The notes beneath the pieces were generated by a model. The model made no database searches, was not told the origin of the DNA, and worked only from the letters and a program-made list of their open reading frames with translations. From NCBI GenBank assembly GCA_022579005.1, contig MU401485.1:124001-188000 (forward strand): a DNA stretch of 64,000 nt, in the 5' to 3' direction. Below are positions 58,557 to 64,000 of this stretch, one piece after another; within the stretch, counting starts at the first letter, position 1, and each line of letters begins with the position of its first letter. The position numbers and the translations under genes were made by a program. This DNA comes from Poronia punctata. Taxonomy: Eukaryota; Ascomycota; Sordariomycetes; Xylariales; Xylariaceae.

Positions 58557-59127
58557 AAGCAATATGGTGCTGGCTGTCGAAACACATATAATCTTGTATA
58601 TATAATAACACTGGTGGGCGTACATACCTCTACTTCTTGGAAAGACACGACTTTTGTGTCATAATCAGAACCTGTGCCTTTGATCGAAGAGACTCATATT
58701 ATGCTGATGATGTCGCCATCTGGAGATTTTAACTTCCACCGATATTGTTGCAGGAGAGCTTCACCTATACCTAAGAACCCTGCGCACATACTTGACTTAC
58801 TTAAGAAGGGGGCATAGCACCTACCCTGTAGTCCATTAAATGTGGCATTGCTGCTAAGCCGCTTATCAGCCTTTCTCATCTACTCGTACGTATGCTCAGT
58901 TTAGTAATCGCCCAAGTATGAGTTAATTCTGCTTATAAGAGATACTTTCGCCTTGCGCAGCGAAAAGCGGTGCCGAAACATTTAGTTTCCAAGCCAGAGG
59001 CCATTTGAACAGTAGTCTAGGGAAATCGTAGGCTAAAAGAAGCTCCACATCGCGTCTTTATCAGCCAAAGCATCCGAACGATTTGCTATCATCCAATCAG
59101 GATAATGATTCAATGATTCAGCAACTA

Positions 59128-59221
59128 TCCGGTATAGTGTAACGGCTAACATATCGCGTTTTCATGTACCTAGCGTGGAGAAAACACCGCGGGGCTCGGG
59201 GTTCGATTCCCCGTACCGGAG
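59128..59221 (+). tRNA. tRNA-Glu (anticodon UUC) with a 22-nt intron
   Basis: A full cloverleaf can be drawn. The acceptor stem TCCGGTA pairs with TACCGGA and is followed by discriminator G. The D-arm region (TAGTGTAACGGCTA) is the usual eukaryotic tRNA-Glu A-box. The anticodon stem TCGCG/CGCGG has the loop TTTTCA(intron)C with anticodon TTC at 34-36. The T-arm CGGGG-TTCGATT-CCCCG is perfect. The intron (59165-59186) sits after position 37, the standard place for nuclear tRNA introns. A T6 run five bases downstream is a Pol III terminator. Confidence 0.95.
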
Positions 59222-59225
59222 TAAA

Positions 59226-59231
59226 ACTTTT
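59226..59231 (+). terminator. RNA polymerase III terminator (T6)
   Basis: A run of six T lies five bases after the tRNA-Glu discriminator base. Confidence 0.8.
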
Positions 59232-59879
59232 TTATATATACGAAACCTAGATAGATCCTAGAGAGAGTTCCGCGGAAAATGCCCCGGCTCCAACTACAGA
59301 CAAAGTAGGCGGCTGTGGCGAATAATCATTTGTTTTGACGCCCGGTCGAAAGTAACAATAGGGCAATATGAATCTTTTTAAACGGCCGGAAGACGTATGT
59401 GTTTGGCTGAAGAAAATGGTGCACTTTACGTTTTAGATCGCATGGGTAATACAGCGTTGCGTTGACGCATTATATATCACTGGAATTGTTAGGTGAAAAA
59501 ATCAACATTTGATTACCCCGAAAAGTAGTCCCCACTGTTTGTCGGTGAGTTCTGAGCCGAGACTGAGGCGGGATAGCGGACTATTCAGCTCAAAACACTA
59601 CCTACCTATTTGTAGGTACGGAGCGAGACCATCCTATAAGACAAGGGCGAGATCGCATACATTTCCTGCAGGGTTTCGACGTTACATCCCGTCGTGCATC
59701 AAGGCACGCCATCGCTTGTGAAATCTCAAGACGATGCCTAAATTTCCACCAAACAACTCGCATTCGCAGCTTCCTAACCTATTGTGGCACTACCGGTGGC
59801 GGCCTTTCCTCTATTACTTCAGAGGTAATTACTCTTCGGACAACGACATGCATCATGCACGGAAAGACGGCCCATTTTG

Positions 59880-59887
59880 TATATATA
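59880..59887 (+). promoter_or_regulatory. Candidate TATA box of the GH5 gene
   Basis: A TATATATA-type element lies about 90 nt upstream of the GH5 ATG (59977). A second A+T-rich element, TATTAAATA, lies near 59908-59916. Position fits a core promoter; no further evidence. Confidence 0.35.
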
Positions 59888-59976
59888 TGGACGCAAGCAT
59901 CTCCCGCTATTAAATACTTTCTTAGTGATTACTTCCGACGGCATTATTGTAGAAGTTTCTCAGTATCATCTACGAG

Positions 59977-61933
59977 ATGAAGTCTACTAGTCTAGTGACA
60001 GTTGCCCATGCCTCTGGGCTGCTAGGTGTAGCACTCGCAGCAGTAAATTGCACCGGCACGTTCGACGCGATATCAGCAGCGGACTACGTTGCCGCCATCA
60101 ACCCGGGATGGAATCTTGGCAATACGCTCGACGCTACGCCGGACGAGGGATCGTGGAATAATCCTCCGGTGACAGCTGAGACGTTTGCGGATATAAAAAA
60201 AGCTGGCTTCAAGAGCGTGCGAATTCCTGGTATGATGATATGAAAAAACATGACCGCCGAGAAAAGGGGACTTGGTCAATGTGTTGGGACAACTAGACTA
60301 ACAGCTGGTATGTCTAGTTACATATGCCGACCACTTCACGGGCTCTTCTCCTAACTGGGAGATTGATCCGGACTGGCTGCAGCGGGTGTCGGATGTGGTC
60401 GACATGGCTGTCGATGCTGGCCTTTACGTACTGACAAACGTTCACCACGGTATGTGAATTGAACATGGCGAGGAGGACCGAATAGTGTCAAGTGATACAG
60501 AACATGAGAAACGCGAGGGCTGACGGTGTCTACTCCTAGATTCTTGGCAATGGGCAGATGTGTCTGCAGCAGGCGCAAATCTTACTGCCATCGAGGAAAG
60601 GATGTATCAGACCTGGGTCCAGATCGGGGAGACGCTGGGTTGCAAGCCTTCCACCGTCGGCTTCGAGCCGATTAACGAACCCCCTGTCAATGACGAGGAT
60701 GATGCGGCCGAACTCAACAAGATCAACGGCCTGTTCCTGAAGGCACTTAAGGACTCGGGAGGTTTCAACACGAAGCGAGTAGTCACGCTTGTCGGCCCTA
60801 ATATGGATAGCATCAAGACGTCGCAGTGGTTTGAGGCACCCACGGGTTACGATAACCCTTGGGCCTTGCAGTATCACTATTACTCACCTTACGACTTCAT
60901 TTTTGGTGCCTGGTGAGGAGTTTTCTCTACTTCCGCCTCCTTTACGAAAAGATCAATGTTCTGACCGTAAAACAGGGGTAAAACAATTTTAACCGATGCC
61001 GATTTGGCAGCGGTTGAAAGCGACCTGGAGAACATCCGTGGCAATTTCACGGATGTGCCTCTCGTTCTGGGCGAATTTGACGCCAGCCCTCTGTCGACCG
61101 AGCCTGCGGCGAGACGAAAGTACATGGACTTGGTCATCCGAAAAGCAAAGGAGCTCGACACCGCCGTCATAGTGTGGGATAATGGGCTCGACCACTTTGA
61201 TCGCGATGCGAAGACGTGGCGGGACCCGCATTCGTTGGAGATCATTCTCAACGCCGCCGAAGGCATCAGCAACAGTCTCGCAGACTTTACCACGGATGGC
61301 TCGGCTACCTCACAGTCGAGTTCGGCGTACATTTTTCACAAAGTTGGGGACGAGGTCACGGATCAGACAATTACCATCTCCCTCAACGGAAACACGCTCA
61401 AATCCATCACGGCGGATGACGGTACCGAGCTTAGTTCATCGACAGACTATTCGGTATCGGAGGGCGAGATCACGTTTAGCACGTCCTTCCTCTCCAAGCA
61501 CCTCTCGTCTACAGCGGAGCCGGGCAGTAAACTCAATCTGACGCTCGGCTTCTCGGCGGGTGCTACGGCAGGTGTCAATGTGGTGCAGTGGGACGTGCCA
61601 AAGCTACCAGCCAACTCGTCTTCGTCCACCGCCGTCGCGGGCGCCGACCTGCGCATCCCAGTTACTTGGGCGGGCGTCGCGCAGCCTGCGGCCGTGAAGA
61701 TGGTGCGAGAGGACGGTGTGATCTTGTTTGATGACTGGACGCAGTACCTCGGACCCCTACAGGCCGGTTATGCGACGTACTCGGGGCAGTGGAACTGGGA
61801 TGGCGATGACTTGATCCTTACAGCGGCTACTGTGGATGCTGTTATCGCGGCGGGTGTTGCGACTACGTTTACTTTCGACTTTTTCCCCCGTGTTGCTGGG
61901 AACTCGCTGAACTATACGCTAGAGGTAGAATAG
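59977..61933 (+). CDS. Secreted GH5 endoglucanase-type enzyme with C-terminal CBM_X2 module
   Basis: Four exons (59977-60229, 60318-60449, 60540-60912, 60976-61933) encode 571 residues, all phases consistent. A signal peptide ends around VALAAVNC. The GH5 barrel includes NPGWNLGNTLDATPDEGSW, VRIPVTYADHF and VTVHH-like TNVHH. The catalytic acid is in FEPINEPP and the nucleophile in LVLGEFDAS. A Ser-rich linker precedes an X2-type Ig-like module (FHKVGDEVTDQTITISLNGN ... LTLGFSAGATAG), and a further beta-rich C-terminal domain follows. GH5 enzymes of this layout hydrolyse beta-1,4-glucans. CBM_X2 modules are best known from bacterial cellulases and cellulosomal proteins. No lesion seen. AATAAA lies directly after the stop. 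Confidence 0.92.
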
Positions 61934-61939
61934 AATAAA
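61934..61939 (+). terminator. Candidate poly(A) signal AATAAA
   Basis: AATAAA begins at the first base after the GH5 stop codon TAG (61931-61933). It is very close to the stop, so the functional signal may lie further downstream. Confidence 0.3.
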
Positions 61940-62214
61940 AGAGTAGGAAGTAGCCGAAAGGGAATACAGAGGAAGTTTTTACATACAGATACCTCCGAAC
62001 TGTGAGCGTGTATTGACTCCCAATGTGACCCACGTCGAACAGTCTTCCTCCCCCCTAATTCATCCTGGTAGGCTCGCCGAGACCGCTTACCCTGTAACTG
62101 GACCAGTTTTACATCAGCAGAACTGGTTACTGTATTCAAGAACTTGTTCTAGTGAACTACCTTATATGTCCATCTCACCGTCATCATGGTTATCCTTCCT
62201 AGTAGAAAACACAT

Positions 62215-63886
62215 CTAAAACACAAACTTGGTGCCCGTCCTTCCAAGACTTATAACCTTGAGCTCAGTAAATTCATAAACGCCCGCCATGCCACCAAAGC
62301 GCCCATATCCAGAGCTCCCACCAACACCCCCATTGGGCATCCCGTTCGCCAAATACACAGAAGGATTGTTAACATGACAACTGCCCGCGCGTACTCGTCG
62401 CGCGATATCCAATCCTCGCATGACGTCCTTGGAGAAAACCGCCGCGCTGAGACTATATTCGCTATTATTCGCCAGACTAATCGCCTCCTCGTCTGAAGAG
62501 AAAGTCGTCAAGCAGACGACCGGGCCGAAACTTTCCCTTTGAAAGATTTCCATATCAGGCGATACTTTATCAACGACATGCGGCGCCATAATAGTCGAAT
62601 TAGGTCATGAAGCCGCGATATCGCCGTAGAGTATCTTGGCGCCTGCACCCACAGCATCGCGCAAAAGACCTTGCACGCGTTTCGTAGAAGCGGGTGTGAA
62701 TAGGCCTGAGATGGAAACATCTGGGTCTTCTTCGTGATTACCGACTTTGAGAGCGCGCACACGCCTCACGAGTAGATCTTTGAATGACGAGGCGATGGAT
62801 TCGTGGAGGAGCACGCGTTCGGTCGACATGTAGACTTGTCCGGCATTAGCCATGGCGCCGAAGACGACGGCTTCGACGGCGTGGACGATGTCGGAGTCAT
62901 CGAGGACGATGACGGGTGCTTTACCGCCTAGTTCGAGGACGCAGCGTTTTAGATGTGTGGCTGCGTGGGAGGCGATGGTGCGGCCTACGCGGTCGCTGCC
63001 TACGCGGTCGCTGCCTACGCGGTCGCTGCCTGTGAAGTTTACGTGGCGGATTAAGGGGTGTTTGATGGCGTATTCGACTAGGGATGGGGCGGAAGATGGG
63101 GATGTGGGGAGGTAGTTGAGACAGCCGGGTGGTAGACCGGCTTCGTGGAGAGCGTGGATTACGAGGTTTTGGCTCTTGGGGGAGGATTCCGAGGGTTTGT
63201 GGATTACGGTGTTGCCGCAGATTAGGGGGGTGGCGATTGCGCGGGCTGTTAGGCTTGCCTAATTACCTGTTCAATATCTTTCTTGATTTCACTTCTTTTT
63301 TGTGTTGATGGGCTGAGCATCCCCTATCTTGATTACCCTTTATTCTGTTCCCTTGACTTGAACCCCCGTATGTGAAAAATGTGACGGATAAGAAAAGTCG
63401 GCATCATACCGGAGCGTTCCACGGACTAATAGCAAAAACAACACCAAGCGGCTGTCTCTCCACCAGAGCCGTCGTCCCAGCCGTATCCGTCGGGATAATC
63501 TCGCCTTTAATCTGTGACACGATGCCAGCGGCTTCGCGCAAGATACCCACGGCCGATACGGCATTCACTTTTGTCCAATGTGGCGTAGCGGAGACCTCGG
63601 CCGACATCAACGCCGGTGCTTCCGTCTCCATATACTTCTCCAAGATATCCGCCGCGCGAAGGAATATGATGCGTTTGGCCGTGGGGCCGATGCGCGACCA
63701 AGACTCAAAGGCAATGGATGCTGCTTGGATCGCGTTGTCGTAGTCTGACTTTCCTGCTGATGCGCAGTCGTATATATGCGAGCCTGTCATGGGATTGTAG
63801 ACGGGAAAGGTGGCGCCATGGCTACTAGGGACGTATGCGCCGTTTACGAAGAGTTGTTGCTGGGAGCTCATGGCGCTTGTTGTCAT
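62215..63886 (-). pseudogene. Aldehyde dehydrogenase (salicylaldehyde/vanillin-type), disabled
   Basis: Exon 1 (63886-63410, from MTTSAMSSQQQ to ISPWNAP) and exon 2 (63258 to 62215) share a 151-nt phase-0 intron. Together they cover a complete NAD(P)-dependent ALDH: substrate and cofactor segments (GVVFAISPWNAP, NTVIHKPSESSP), the catalytic Glu loop LELGGKAP, and the C-terminal FGPVVCLTTF and VNNPSVYLANGMPNGGVGGSS. Three lesions are visible. The catalytic Cys of the family's NAGQ(I/V)C-STER motif is Tyr (TAC, 62830-62832). An in-frame TGA interrupts exon 2 at 62605-62607, where homologues read on into PNxTIMAPHV. A 15-bp unit encoding GSDRV is present three times right after NFT (62984-63028). 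Enzymes of this type oxidise aromatic aldehydes. This copy should be inactive. Confidence 0.85.
62984..63028 (-). repeat. Triplicated 15-bp unit in the ALDH gene
   Basis: Three perfect copies of a 15-bp unit encode GSDRVGSDRVGSDRV where other ALDHs have a single GS-RV. The expansion keeps the reading frame and sits at the NAD-binding turn NFTGS. Confidence 0.9.
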
Positions 63887-64000
63887 TTCTCGACTCTAAT
63901 TTTATTTCTGGCCTTCACGTGGGGGAAGAAGAAGATAGAAGATGCTCTGGCCATCTTTCGACTGATACAAAGATGTACTCGTTCTCACGAGCTTCTAACC

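Larger units (their letters stand above)
58557..59976. other. Intergenic region carrying a tRNA gene
   Basis: Between the monooxygenase and the GH5 gene, only the tRNA-Glu at 59128-59221 is supported. One TACTCGTA motif lies at 58881. The final 100 bp hold the likely GH5 promoter. Confidence 0.6.

Noticed and set aside
1..64000. CRISPR arrays, bacterial operons, dispersed 5S rRNA genes
   Set aside because: No regular direct repeat-spacer pattern, no Shine-Dalgarno-style gene packing, and no 5S rRNA signature was found on either strand by eye.

Overview
The window is nuclear DNA of a filamentous ascomycete, most likely a Sordariomycete-type plant-biomass degrader. Genes carry short GT...AG introns (mostly 50-90 nt) with CTAAC/CTGAC-like branch sites. 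The gene families are typical of Pezizomycotina: a CBM1-bearing cellobiose dehydrogenase, a NACHT-ankyrin NLR-like protein, a Zn2Cys6 regulator, an AsaB/CmcJ-type oxidoreductase and a GH92 mannosidase. Spacers are long, lower in G+C, and rich in TAGGTA/TACCTA-like strings. The genus cannot be fixed from the sequence alone. No CRISPR array, bacterial operon, intact transposon or virus was seen.

Left third (1-25 kb): the 3' end of a possible augmin HAUS6-like gene (+) leads the window. An AsaB/CmcJ-like gene (-), a three-exon GRAM-VASt sterol-transfer (Lam/Ltc) gene (-), a MIT-domain coiled-coil gene (+) and a CCHC zinc-knuckle array gene (-) follow. Then come a 12-exon cellobiose dehydrogenase (+), an intronless 1,674-residue NACHT-ankyrin gene (+) and an Mpv17/PMP22-family gene (-).

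Middle (25-48 kb): a single-pass membrane protein with a PAN/Apple-like ectodomain (-), an arylamine N-acetyltransferase (-), and the co-chaperone Sgt2 (+), whose first exon appears to be just the ATG. Next is a six-exon HMT1-type ABC transporter (-) whose C-terminal tail holds a PAM2-like motif and an RGG-like box. After a gene desert of about 6.7 kb come a small two-TM protein with a coding minisatellite (-) and a DUF4804-like gene (+).

Right third (48-64 kb): a secreted double-psi beta-barrel protein (+), a GH92 alpha-mannosidase (-), a Zn2Cys6 regulator that looks broken (+), an FAD monooxygenase (+), an intron-containing tRNA-Glu(UUC) (+), a secreted GH5 with a CBM_X2 module (+), and a disabled aldehyde dehydrogenase (-) at the right edge.

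Two functional groupings are suggested: extracellular polysaccharide or glycoprotein attack (CDH, GH5, GH92, DPBB protein), and detoxification or stress handling (NAT, HMT1, FAD monooxygenase, the former ALDH, Sgt2). The strongest unusual signals are the PAM2-like/RGG tail on the ABC transporter, nearly identical neighbouring ankyrin repeats in the NLR, two nearby genes that each lost an essential cysteine to tyrosine together with other lesions, and an 8-mer (TACTCGTA) found at least 18 times, almost always between genes. All exon boundaries are manual predictions from splice-site phase and protein-family continuity.
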